Below, one piece after another: positions 23,666 to 33,246 of a stretch of DNA of 64,000 bases; the stretch's first letter is position 1, and every line of letters starts with the position of its first letter. A program made the translations under genes and the position numbers. This DNA is from Tulasnella sp. 424 (taxonomy: Eukaryota; Basidiomycota; Agaricomycetes; Cantharellales; Tulasnellaceae). The stretch spans positions 186,001 through 250,000 of the forward strand of contig WSUB01000043.1 of the NCBI GenBank assembly GCA_019633425.1, read 5' to 3'. Below the pieces are notes generated by a model. The model did no database searches. It had not been told where the DNA came from and was given only the letters and a program-made list of their open reading frames with translations.

Positions 23666-25699
23666 ATGAATCCGGCCACAGGCTCCGCGGTTGGCTCTGC
23701 CATTGGTATCCTCTTGCAATCTATTAATGATGAAAACAAGAATGTACTGGAGGCGATGAGGTTCGTTCAACCCGAATGGAGCGCGTGTTTGATTCTGATG
23801 GTCCTTGCCCATCCGGCACCAAAACACGTGCTAAGTTACCGAGAGGACACCAAAGTTCCCACTGGCACGCTCTCTCATGTTGACGACTATGCATGCGCCC
23901 TCAAATTAACACTTGAAACCGTTCAACGCCACATGCTTGACAAGATATCCGCGGTTCACACAGAACACAACAGATTGATATCTTTGCATCAGCTTCCAGT
24001 CGAAAACTTCATCCAAATAATTACTGGAGCGCTTGACCCTTTCCAGACCCGCCATCGCTCGGGTCAGACACACCTGGGACGCCTTGTCGCTCTTTGCCAA
24101 GTCTGCCGGAGATGGAGAGATGTTATCAACAGCACACCCTCATTCTGGACCACCATCGACATCCTAGACCCGCCAGCCTTTACCTCTGCCGCCATTTCCC
24201 GCTCAGCAAACCATCATCTGAATGTCATCGGTTCGCCTCGGTCTGGCGCTGTCAGGTTTGCCTCCCGCCCGCCGGACGGATGCGCCGAGTTCTCAAGTAT
24301 AGCAATGGTGCATTCCACAAGATGGCGCTCGATTGAACTCGTAGCCGCATCTCCGGAGGACGTCCTTGCTATAATGAACGCCCCTGCACCAGTCCTGCAG
24401 AGCCTTGAAATGAAATCCATGGCACCATCCCAGTTATATTTCCANNNNNNNNNNNNNNNNNNNNNNNNNNNNNNNNNNNNNNNNNNNNNNNNNNNNNNNN
24501 NNNNNNNNNNNNNNNNNNNNNNNNNNNNNNNNNNNNNNNNNNNNGCTATAATGAACGCCCCTGCACCAGTCCTGCAGAGCCTTGAAATGAAATCCATGGC
24601 ACCATCCCAGTTATATTTCCAAAATGGGGCCAGTATGTTCCAAAATACCAACCCCCGACTTCGCCGCCTTGGCCTGCATGGAGTGGCAATCCCGTGGGAC
24701 TCGTACATCCTTCGCGGCCTGCAATACCTCTCTCTCTCAACGCTGGACAACTTTGTTCCATCCTGCAAGGAGACCTTGGAGATTCTACGGGCGTGTCCCG
24801 GTTTGGTAGAAGTGGATCTATCGCTGAAGCTAACAGCGACAGTTGAGACTCCCAAGAAAGGACCCCCTTTTACATTGCCCCAACTCGTTTCCATGTCATT
24901 CTCCCTCAGCCCCTTCTCGGCCTTGGTTCTTCTTGAAACCATACGCGCTCCTTCGGTTCAATCCGTCAAGCTCGATCTCCACTTCAACTCAGACCCCAGC
25001 CACTTGTTACCCCGCGTCATCAAGAGCAGCGATGCCCTATTAGCCACGGCCTTCGGTGGACAATACCGCTTACGCATAACTTTCTCTCATCCCCGCCGTC
25101 TGAGCTGGTCCTGCGAGCCCTCTGGTACACATCGCCATGGGAGGAAGTTCGAAATCAGGACATGGGACAAACCTGCCGTTGAAACTCTAGAGGAACTCTT
25201 GATCGAAAACGATGCAAGTCCATTCACACCGGAACTCATCGAACTTAGTTTCGAATTTCCTTACCATTTGAACATTTCCACGTTACTGGAGAAGTTCGAC
25301 GGCGTAGACCGCATCACCATCATCTCGGTTGGTGGCTGCGACCTTGATCCGCTTTTCACATATATGTCCAGCGCAACAACGTACGACGATTGGGGATTTC
25401 CGAAATTGGAACGTCTTATCATCTACGACTGCGATTACGGCGCGTCACTCCTGCTAAGCATGCTCGAGGCACGGTATGGATTGGAGGGAGATGACGAGGA
25501 AGACGAGGAAGATGAGGAAGACGGGGAAGACGGGGAAGACGAGGAAGATGAGGAAGATGGTCGGCGAGACCTTCCCCCTCCATTGAAAATGCTGAAAATA
25601 AGCCACGTTTCAGGCGAAGCCGACAATTATATTCTTGGTTTAGTAGAAGATATTCTGGGATCAGGTTGTTTTGAGTTGGATGAAAATGCGGAGCGATGA
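23666..25699 (+). CDS. F-box protein, array copy 4 (crossed by an assembly gap)
   Basis: Exon 1 is 23666-23760 (MNPATGSAVGSAIGILLQS) and exon 2 is 23836-25699. The 75-nt intron (GTTCGT...CTAAG) has no stop and keeps frame, so a retained-intron product is also possible. The F-box reads LISLHQLPVENFIQIITGAL, then VCRRWRDVINSTPSFW. A run of 100 N (24445-24544) breaks the coding sequence. The 77 nt before the gap (24368-24444) are identical to the 77 nt after it (24545-24621), so the gap and one 77-nt copy are probably artefacts; 177 nt is a multiple of three, so the frame holds either way. A long Glu/Asp tract at 25485-25560, longer than in copy 3, precedes the conserved end (ISHVSGEAD...ENAER). 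Confidence 0.8.
   Translation: MNPATGSAVGSAIGILLQSINDENKNVLEAMRFVQPEWSACLILMVLAHPAPKHVLSYREDTKVPTGTLSHVDDYACALKLTLETVQRHMLDKISAVHTEHNRLISLHQLPVENFIQIITGALDPFQTRHRSGQTHLGRLVALCQVCRRWRDVINSTPSFWTTIDILDPPAFTSAAISRSANHHLNVIGSPRSGAVRFASRPPDGCAEFSSIAMVHSTRWRSIELVAASPEDVLAIMNAPAPVLQSLEMKSMAPSQLYFXXXXXXXXXXXXXXXXXXXXXXXXXXXXXXXXXXAIMNAPAPVLQSLEMKSMAPSQLYFQNGASMFQNTNPRLRRLGLHGVAIPWDSYILRGLQYLSLSTLDNFVPSCKETLEILRACPGLVEVDLSLKLTATVETPKKGPPFTLPQLVSMSFSLSPFSALVLLETIRAPSVQSVKLDLHFNSDPSHLLPRVIKSSDALLATAFGGQYRLRITFSHPRRLSWSCEPSGTHRHGRKFEIRTWDKPAVETLEELLIENDASPFTPELIELSFEFPYHLNISTLLEKFDGVDRITIISVGGCDLDPLFTYMSSATTYDDWGFPKLERLIIYDCDYGASLLLSMLEARYGLEGDDEEDEEDEEDGEDGEDEEDEEDGRRDLPPPLKMLKISHVSGEADNYILGLVEDILGSGCFELDENAER
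24445..24544. other. assembly gap (100 N) with identical 77-bp flanks
   Basis: Exactly 100 N, the conventional unknown-size gap. The 77 bases at 24368-24444 repeat exactly at 24545-24621, directly abutting the gap. Two contigs that overlap by 77 bp were most likely placed side by side instead of merged. Confidence 0.9.
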
Positions 25700-25918
25700 A
25701 TTTGGTCCCTTCGTCTCAAGTTGAATAATGTAATTAGATATGTACATGTTAAGCAATGCGGCAGAGGCCGACCAAAGCTCGAATGGAAGGCTCAGGTCCC
25801 TAACGTTGAATAGAATTCGAAAGAGCATGGCACACCCAAAGCTCCCCGGAATAAAAATTGTATTTGGAGCCGTTACTTCACGATGGCTTTCAAGTGTCAC
25901 AAAATAACTGGCTCTTCT

Positions 25919-27909
25919 TTACCATCGCCATTCCACAGTTGCTTTACTCGCAATCTTGACGCCTTTGTATGGCTTGTACATCTCGCTAGCCATCTTCAGC
26001 TGATCAACTTTGATCCCCGAGAACAACATGTGCGGTGTTTGGAAACGCATCACGATGGAACGGGATGGTCGAGGAACCTGCTCACTGCATTCCAATGCAT
26101 CGGGGGTTTACCCACATGAATATTTGCTCCGCATAGAACGAAAGGAACTTACGTCGAGGTCCACGTGCCTTTCAGTGTCCAAATGGACGACGCAGAAGGG
26201 GCACTGAGAGAGGGTATGGTCCATCTTAGCGTCTAAAAAAGCAAAACATTAAGCAAGGGGCCAGGTATATTGGCGAGATTGAGTTGTGTCAAACCTTCTC
26301 GTTTGGCTCCCATGCCCAAACGCCAGCAGCACGTTCCTCCCTCTCTCTATCCCTCGATCCCCCGAATCCTTGGCCTCCGCTGTTGAACGATGTTGTGCAA
26401 AAAGCTCCAATGGCGTCGCTGTCAAGGCTCAGGGATATGACCACATTCTCTACGCCCATTCGGTGTTTGAGCTGTTCGCTCCCGGATCGAGGTGTGACCG
26501 TGAACGTGAACGACCCTCCCTTCTCGCCTACCTCGATCTTGGGCTTGAGGATTAGAGGAACAAAGTTCAACATTTGGTTCTGAAGTCCACCGCTGGACAT
26601 TGCAGTGGACCCTTTTGCAATGGTGGAATGGGAAACTTGATACTCCATAAGGACGAAATTGCCGTCTGGGGGAACAAAGGACAGGGCTGATGTCTGCGCA
26701 AACTTCTGTAGACTAAATGGTGTTTCGCCTTGAATGAGCATCGTACCGTTAGGAGAACAGGTCGCGCTCACCGGACGCAAGCATGAAAGGATGGGTCGGA
26801 AAAGGCCTTCGAGTTTATAAACGACAGGTTCAGATCCGGAGTTCCTGGAGGAACAGACTGTTCAAGCATAACGGAATAATTATGAGCCAAATATACTCAC
26901 CAGATAATTTACTGTTGCAATCAATTCGGCCCCAAATAGTGCTTGAGAGGAGGGTGCCATTTCTGAGAGAGTCGTAGAGATACAGCTAAGGAACCATCCA
27001 CGGAAGAGGACGGGAACCGCGAACCTCGCCATTATTCCATCCAACTCTTCGGTAATATCGAAGTAAATTTCGTTCTTATTGTGCTTGACTCCAGCCTTCC
27101 GCCACGGGATAGGCGAAGAGAACGGCGTCGGGGTTGCGGTGGATAGGCTATTTCCACGATCAGCTTCACGTCAACCGCTTTCGTATGAACGACCGGGCTC
27201 ACCCCGAGACGCCAGCTACAGAAAGGACTTTGTTGAAAAATGATGGAGGCAGTACGATGTCCCGCAGAGTGTTGCTTTCTGTGGTCAGTGGCTTGCCATC
27301 ATCTAGCATCTCTTCCAGGAGCTATTCCGCAGTCATACGATCCATCCAGTTTGAGCCGTGATTATTTCCCAGCGAAAAAAGAAACAAACCGCCAACCTGA
27401 TAGACCACATCGAAATGCTCTTTCAAAACGGAGAGCGAAATGTCTTGCAAGTACTCTTGCAGCACAGATAAGAATCTTTCGAGGAAAGCGAAAATGTATA
27501 GAGGGTCGACTGCCAACGGATGCGTCATCGCACGTTCCGGTTTTCAGCCGTACGTCAAACCAGAGATAGCAGGATCACTCACTGTCTTGGCTCGCGGGAC
27601 AAAGAAACCTCATTCCACCCCTCTCCATATGGCAACAAATCACGGGTACCGAAGCCGTCGTGGAGATATATAGGACAGGATCCAAGTCACCGCTATCAGC
27701 CGACCGTGCTGACCGGTTTTCCGGCAAGGTCTTGGAGAGCGCATCGTTAAAGGCGTCGACGATTGACAAAGCGTAACTTGCAGGGTGGTTGCGGAAATTA
27801 CTTTGGATGATCGGCCGGCTTGGGGGAGAAGACCCCGATGATGAGCTAGAACATGCGGATCGTAAAGGCTAGCTTACCCAGAACCGTCAAGAATAATGAG
27901 ACCATCCAT
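25919..27909 (-). CDS. APM3: AP-3 adaptor complex subunit mu
   Basis: Medium chain of the AP-3 clathrin-adaptor-like complex, which sorts cargo from Golgi/endosomes to the vacuole and binds tyrosine signals. Seven or more exons. Exon 1 (27909-27878) encodes MDGLIILDGSG; exon 2 continues RPIIQSNFRNHPASYALSIV, the longin-like N-terminus. Later exons give LLEEMLDDGKPLTTESNTL and the linker to the mu-homology domain: WRKAGVKHNKNEIYFDITEE, IDCNSKLSG, then GTPDLNLSFINSKAFSDPSF and FVPPDGNFVLMEYQ. The last exons hold TLRWTIPS and end IKVDQLKMASEMYKPYKGVK...VEWRW, stop at 25921-25919. Splices used include donor AG/GTTCGC with acceptor CTCAG, and AATGCAG for the last exon. It is convergent with F-box copy 4 (219 bp apart). 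The family call is firm; some exon ends are predicted by homology. Confidence 0.9.
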
Positions 27910-28173
27910 TTTTCTAGGCGGGAACCAAGGCTAAGGTTAAGTCGTTGGAACGAGTTCGAGGCGTCGTAGCCTTGCGAAGGCGTGGACGATCAGGCGTGTT
28001 AGGTCAGCAGAGCTGTTTGTTCTTTCAGCCACCTCTCACCCAGGGGTGGCAAACACGATAAAGGAAATACTAGATAACCCGTCTTGTTGTTAGGACTAGA
28101 AGACCGGTATTTTTGCCGGGGCAGTTCTATATCATGTCAAGAAGGGGGAAAAGAGGCGGGGACAACGAAAGGG

Positions 28174-28221
28174 GCAAGGAAAGGCGAAAGCTGATGGCTG
28201 GGGGCTCGAACCCAACGATTT
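28174..28221 (-). repeat. tandem copy of a tRNA 3' half and trailer
   Basis: Read on the minus strand, this 48-bp block repeats the T arm, acceptor 3' strand and pyrimidine-rich trailer of the adjacent tRNA-Ile (28222-28269), including GGGTTCGAGCCC and a CTTTCCTTGC trailer. The 5' half of a tRNA is absent. It is a partial tandem duplication, not a functional tRNA. Confidence 0.65.
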
Positions 28222-28242
28222 GCAAGGAAAAGCAAAAAGCTA

Positions 28243-28338
28243 TGGCCCGTATGGGGCTCGAACCCATGACTTTGGAGTATTACGTAATCATGTGATTACT
28301 TATTAGCTCCACACGCTAACCAACTGCGTCAACCGGCC
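28243..28338 (-). tRNA. tRNA-Ile (AAU anticodon) with intron
   Basis: On the minus strand the 5' end GGCCGGTTGACGCAGTTGG and the 3' end ACGGGCCA form the acceptor stem typical of eukaryotic tRNA-Ile(AAU), including its usual mismatch. The D arm (ACGC/GCGT), anticodon stem TGGAG/CTCCA, anticodon loop starting CTAATA with AAU, and T arm ATGGG-TTCGAGC-CCCAT are all present. The arm lengths leave about 22 extra nt after the anticodon, a nuclear-type tRNA intron containing a GTAATC/GATTAC hairpin. Discriminator base A is at 28243. Downstream is a T-rich tract (CTTTTTGCTTTT) suited to RNA polymerase III termination. An intron in tRNA-Ile(AAU) is less usual than in Tyr or Leu tRNAs. Confidence 0.88.
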
Positions 28339-29744
28339 AGGACATTTGTTGGTTCGGTCTTGTTAGCCATAGCATTGTGAACCGCCTGTAGTAGACCATC
28401 GCTAAGAAACCTAGGAAAAAGAATGTCGTGAAAAAAAACAACATACGATTTGACCGGCATCTAACGCGTGCAGTGGGACTTGAGTCTTGTTACGAGGATA
28501 AACCCTAAAGCGGGCTGTCCCGTCGAGGCGCCCCAAAATCAGTATTGTCGTTCGAACACGCCAAGGCTGCCAGTCTTAACCCAGAAACACAATCGCGTCG
28601 CACGAATATAGATCATACATACAGGTCAACTGAGTCCTCGGTTATAATATATCTGGCCCCATTCGTAGGGGGACCAGGCCCGCGAGATGGGCGAATCCGG
28701 TAAGCCAAGGATGTGATATGTTGCAGAGAGCCGAGTTCCTAAAGCCCCTTTTTCTGGTGCTCAATTCACGACCCGGTTCTTGCCATCGGTTTTTATTTAT
28801 CTATTTTGGTTCTTAAAGAAGGGGGGAAACCTGAAGCCTTCGTAAGAAAATCGATATCCCGCTTCGTTGCACGGAGCTACTACACTAATTTAATCATGAT
28901 CAGCAAAAGCCAAACCGTAATCAAACGTTTAGGTTTTGTAACGATCCTTCAAATGTTTAGTAGAACGCCTTTTTCAAGGGGGGGGGGGCAATATGTGGAT
29001 CGTATGTAATAGAAACCTTGTCGTTGATGTCCCCTTAACCTACGCTTGCTTTGATTACTCTACCAGACTACAAAAAGTTAATATCTGAATGGGAATTATA
29101 TGCGGCGAACTTCTAGCCCTTCCGGCTCTTTCGGCTGTGGCTGGGGGTTTGGGCTTGATCGCGATTGTGAAGCGAAGAGGTTAAAGCTGGGGCGCACGTG
29201 GGGGGATGGAGAACCTTCAGCATGAGAGCCAACAAGTGGACCACACCAGTGAATTGGAGTCACTCTCCCTGCTTTCTGTTAGTGCAGACCAAGTGGGGGT
29301 GCGGAGCTATCTATCGGCTGAATTCCACCTTTGGGAGCCCCTCACCTTGAAAGATGGAGCCAACCAGATTCGCCGAAACGTCACGTTCCCTCCTGCTGAC
29401 TGCCGCGAAATCAAATGCCAGGTAAGTCATGTGGATGGTGTCTTCCAAGGTCTCGTAAGGTGGGAAGGAGGCCTGTATGCAGCTTGATCCGACTGGTAGA
29501 CGCAATGCTAAATGTGCTAGTGGGAGGGCCCACACGTTTCTTCAACGACTGGGAGGCCCCGAACAAGTTTTGGGTTTGTCTGGTTTTCCGGTCATGATGT
29601 GATAGACCGAAGATACAGAAGTGGGGGGTGGACCTGCGCAGTTGTTGACGCCACAGACGCTGGAGTAGGCGTACCTGGCCTCCGACCGTTCGCCATCCTT
29701 GCCGCAGCTCATCGCCACATCCCCCCATCTGAGCGGAACAAGCA
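28339..29744. other. gene-poor stretch
   Basis: About 1.4 kb between the tRNA and the first lectin promoter. I see no supported gene. A run of ten or more G lies at about 28979-28989. One 93-codon open frame at 29206-29487 has no recognisable motif and no support. The base composition is AT-richer in the middle. Confidence 0.45.
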
Positions 29745-29968
29745 GCAATGACTAGTCTATCGCTGCATCGGATTCCAGGAACGCCAAAAATATATCATAC
29801 TCCCTCATACATTCAAACCTATGATCTCATCGATCGTGATATCATCCCCTTCACGCGCGTCAGTCCAACGCCTATAAAGACGCCAACCTCTCCTCTAGCT
29901 TCCCCCTCTAGTCTCCATCACACTCACAACAACTCGCACCATCTTGTAAAAACTCATAATCATCCATC
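29745..29968 (+). promoter_or_regulatory. upstream region of lectin 1, duplicated
   Basis: The block beginning CAATGACTAGTCTATCGCTG is almost repeated before lectin 2 (31439-31644). A TATA-like TATAAA lies at 29873-29878, about 96 bp before the ATG. The AT-rich palindromic core GATATCATCCCCTT upstream is also kept in both copies. Conservation of this block in both units suggests that both genes keep the same control. Confidence 0.6.
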
Positions 29969-31193
29969 ATGGTTCAACCCGGCACTTACCGTATCCGCAA
30001 CGTCAAGGTATGTTGGAACGGGCTGGCTGTTGGTCGCGTCCAAACCTAACGTCCTCACCACTTCTCTCTCAGGGCGGAACCTATCTCGACGAGTCCGCCA
30101 AGAACCCAGATACCGTCCACGGATGGGACAACCGCGATAACGATAACCAAAAGGTTCGTCACCATTGTCTGGAAACAATTTACCCAATCATCATCTCTCT
30201 GACATCAACATGCAGTGGGAAATCCAGGATGCTGGCAATGGGTCCTTCCACATCAAGAACGTCGGGCATGGTCGTTACCTCTCCGCCAGTGGAGCTCGCG
30301 ACAATACCCCAGTCAAGGCATCTGATAACCAAACCGAATGGACCTTTAAGGACCAAGGCCGTGGATACACGTGCGTATTTTGGCGACGCAAAGAACTCTT
30401 TTGGACTTATCAGTTTGATTCCCCTCTGCTATTTAGTATCCAATATCAAGGCGGCAACCATGTCGTCGACCTCGATGAGGGCAATAATGATAACGGTACT
30501 CGTGTAAGCCTTTGGGGCTACACTGGAGCTCATCAGCAGCTCTGGGAATTGCAACAGATCGGAGGGTAAGCAATATATTTCTTTCCTGTGCAAGAGAAAA
30601 AACTTATATGGATCCTTCCCTTCTTCTTTGCTTAGTGGGTCCAGTGGAGGACAGCAACGTTCTGACCAGTGGTCGAACTTCCCTGGGGACGGACAACAGC
30701 AATACGTGGGAGCTGTTCCAGCCGGCACTTACCGCGTTCTCAACGTCTTCACCAATACCGCTCTCGACCTTGCCGGTGGTAGCGCTAACGACGGTACCGC
30801 AGTTGTCGCCTGGTCCGCTGGCACCGGTAACAACCAAGAGGTGCGTGTTTTCTGCCAACGCCCGGTTCCTTGAAGCTGACCATCAACCTAAAAATACCGT
30901 AGTGGACCTTGGAATCTGGATCCAACGGCTACCGCTTCAAGAACGGTGCCTCTGGTACTTACCTCAGCTATGCCAATCTCAACCAGGGCGAGTTGCTCGT
31001 TGGTAAAGGTGGTCCAGTGCAGCCCGTCGAGTGGACCGTCACTCAGGCCGATCAGGGTTTCCAAATCCACCCGGCCCAGAACCCACAGTTGGTCATTGAC
31101 TTGGCTGAGGGTAAGAAGGATGATGGTGCCAAGATCTGCCTGTGGGACAACAACAACAACGCCAACCAGAAATGGAACTTCAACCGCGCCTAA
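29969..31193 (+). CDS. R-type (ricin-B-fold) lectin, copy 1
   Basis: Predicted carbohydrate-binding protein. Six exons (29969-30007, 30073-30153, 30216-30370, 30437-30565, 30636-30840, 30903-31193) sum to 900 nt, or 299 residues. Two beta-trefoil-like halves are joined by a Gly/Ser/Gln linker near residues 135-160. Each half has the family pattern of a GTYR start, V(V/I)DL(D/A)EG repeats and Q-x-W-like ends (HQQLWEL; NQKWNFN). No signal peptide is seen, so it is probably cytosolic, like many mushroom lectins. Mushroom R-type lectins often bind glycans of nematodes or insects, and a defence role is an inference. No catalytic (A-chain-like) domain is present. It is a tandem duplicate of the next gene. 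Confidence 0.87.
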
Positions 31194-31438
31194 TTTCGTC
31201 GTCACGTAAAAAAAACCGCCTGCCCCTGTATTAATTACTCGTTTGAATGTCGATTGAAAGCTTTTGGTGGACCGTTATAACGTACCCGAGTGACATGAGT
31301 ATTACTGCACTGAAGCTGGATGCTGGAGACGATTTGACGGAGACGGAGACTGTGCGGAACAGGGTAACGTGACCCAGAGCGCCTCAATGTTTGACCGCCC
31401 CACTATCCAAAACACCAAGACCGCCAAGTTCGGAACAC

Positions 31439-31644
31439 GCAATGACTAGTCTATCGCTGCATCTGATTTCAGGAACACCGAGTATATCATACTTCCTCAG
31501 ACCTTCAGACCGATGATCTTATCGATCATGATATCATCCCCTTGGACCAACGGTATATAAGCACGCCAACCTCTTCCCCTCTCTCCAGTTCTCCATCACA
31601 CCCACCACAACTCGTACCATCTTCTAAACTCATAATCATCCATC
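31439..31644 (+). promoter_or_regulatory. upstream region of lectin 2, duplicated
   Basis: Near-copy of the lectin 1 upstream block, with the same CAATGACTAGTCTATCGCTG start. The TATA-like element is TATATAA at 31554-31560, about 90 bp before the ATG. The 3' flank of lectin 1 (31194-31430) is likewise repeated after lectin 2. Confidence 0.6.
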
Positions 31645-32922
31645 ATGGTTCAAGGAGGCACTTACCGTATCCGCAACCGCAAGGTATGTTGGAACGGGCT
31701 GTCGATCGCGTCCAAACCTAACGTCTCAACCACTTCTCTCTCAGAGCGGAACCTATCTCGACGAGTCCAACAATGATCCTAATACCGTCCACGGATGGGC
31801 CAGCCGTCCCCAGAACGATAACCAAAAGGTTCGTCACCATCGTCTGGAAACAATTCACCCCAATCATCAACTTTCTAACACCAACACCCAGTGGGAACTC
31901 GAGGATGCTGGCAATGGGGGCTTCCGCCTCAGGAACGTCGGGCATAGTGATCGTTACCTCTCCACCAGTGGACCTCACGACAACGCCGCAGTCAAGGCTT
32001 CCTCTGGTGACCGAGATGTCTGGACCTTTAAGAACCAGGACGGTGGATACGTGTATGTATTTCCTAGTTTGAACTTCTTGTTTTCGGTAGGCAAAGAACT
32101 CTTTTGGACTTATCAGTTTGAAATTTTCCCCCCTGCCATTTAGCATCTATCTTCAAAACAGCAACCACTGCGTCGACCTCGATTATGGCAAGAAGGAGGA
32201 CGGCACTCGTGTAAGCGTCTGGGGCTTCACTGGAGCTCAACAGCAGATCTGGGAATTGGAAGAGGTTGGAGGGTAAGCGATATATTTATTTCCGGTGTAA
32301 GAGGGGAAAGAAAACTTATATTGATCCTTCCTTTCTTCTTTGCTTAGTGGGCACCGTGGAGGACAGCCTTCTGGCCAACAACAACAGCAGTGGCAACAAC
32401 AACAGCAGTGGCAACAACAACCGCAACAACAACCGCAATACCGAGGAGCTGTTCAACCCGGCACTTACCGCGTCAACAACGTCTTCACCAATACCCGTCT
32501 CGACCTTGCCGGTGGTGGCGCTAAAGACGGTACCCCGGTCATCGCCTGGTCCGCTGGCGCCGGTAGCAACCAAACTGTGCGTATTTTTCTGCCAATGTCC
32601 GGTTCCTTGAAGCTGACCATCAACCAAAAAAAAAACACCGTAGTGGATCTTGGAATCTGGAACCAACGGCTACCGCTTCAAGAACGGTGCATCTGGTAGT
32701 TACCTCGGCTATAACAATCTCGAGCAGGGCGAGTTGCTCGTCGGTCGTGGCCAGCCCCTCGAGTGGACCGTCTCTCAGGCCGACCAGGGTTACCAGATCC
32801 ACCCGGCCCAGAACCAGAATTTGGTCGTTGACTTGGCTGAGGGTAAGAGGGATGATGGTGCCAAGATCTGCCTGTGGGCCAACAACAACGCCAACAACCA
32901 GAAATGGAACTTCAACGCCTAA
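31645..32922 (+). CDS. R-type (ricin-B-fold) lectin, copy 2, with Gln-rich linker
   Basis: Same six-exon layout as copy 1, starting MVQGGTYRIRNRK and ending NQKWNFNA. The two trefoil-like halves keep the VDL-type repeats and W ends (QQIWEL). The linker between the halves has grown into a CAACAGCAGTGG-type repeat coding a run of Gln with spaced Trp (QQQQQWQQQQQW), near 32368-32440. Intron positions are shared with copy 1. No signal peptide is seen. The protein appears intact, and the copies differ throughout, so the duplication is not very recent. Confidence 0.86.
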
Positions 32923-33246
32923 TTTCGTCGTCACGTTAAAAACCCCCTGCCCATGTGTATTAGTTACTCTTTGAAATGTTGATGGAAAGGTTTTGATAAC
33001 GTACCTAAGTGACATGAGTATTACTGCACTGAAGTTGGATGCTGGAGACGGTTGACGGAGACGGGGACTGTGCAGAACAGGGTAACGTGACCCTGAGCGC
33101 GTTCAATGTTTGACTGCCCCCACTATTCAAACTAACACCAAGACCGCTTTGAACGCCGCTCTTTCGCTAGAGGCGCTTGCTTCTACCCCTCAAGACCAAA
33201 TTGCCCACGCACACTCTCTGTGCACACGTGTGTCCGACGACAAAAA

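Larger units (their letters stand above)
16617..25700 (+). repeat. tandem array of four F-box gene units
   Basis: Four head-to-tail units of about 2-2.6 kb carry related F-box genes with one intron at the same codon (after GAGGCGATGAG). Units 1 and 2 are closest to each other, as are units 3 and 4, suggesting two rounds of duplication. Flanks are duplicated too: the 3' sequences after genes 1 and 2 align (near 18690-18835 and 21290-21440). A motif TTGAACCGTGAGAG sits 70-71 bp before the ATG of genes 1 and 2 (16617, 19186). It recurs with one change before gene 4 (23586) and degraded before gene 3 (21596). Confidence 0.85.

Noticed and set aside
25435..25626. Serine-rich open frame on the minus strand
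   Set aside because: It is the antisense reading of the Glu/Asp tract in F-box copy 4.
28979..28989. Poly-G run as a quadruplex element
   Set aside because: A single run is not enough for a quadruplex; could also be a homopolymer sequencing feature.
29206..29487. 93-codon open frame on the + strand
   Set aside because: No motif, no splice or duplication support, and a weak start context. It could be chance in GC-balanced sequence.
29969..32922. Possible ricin-like toxin genes
   Set aside because: Only the B-chain-type trefoil lectin fold is present; there is no rRNA N-glycosidase domain, and the proteins lack signal peptides.
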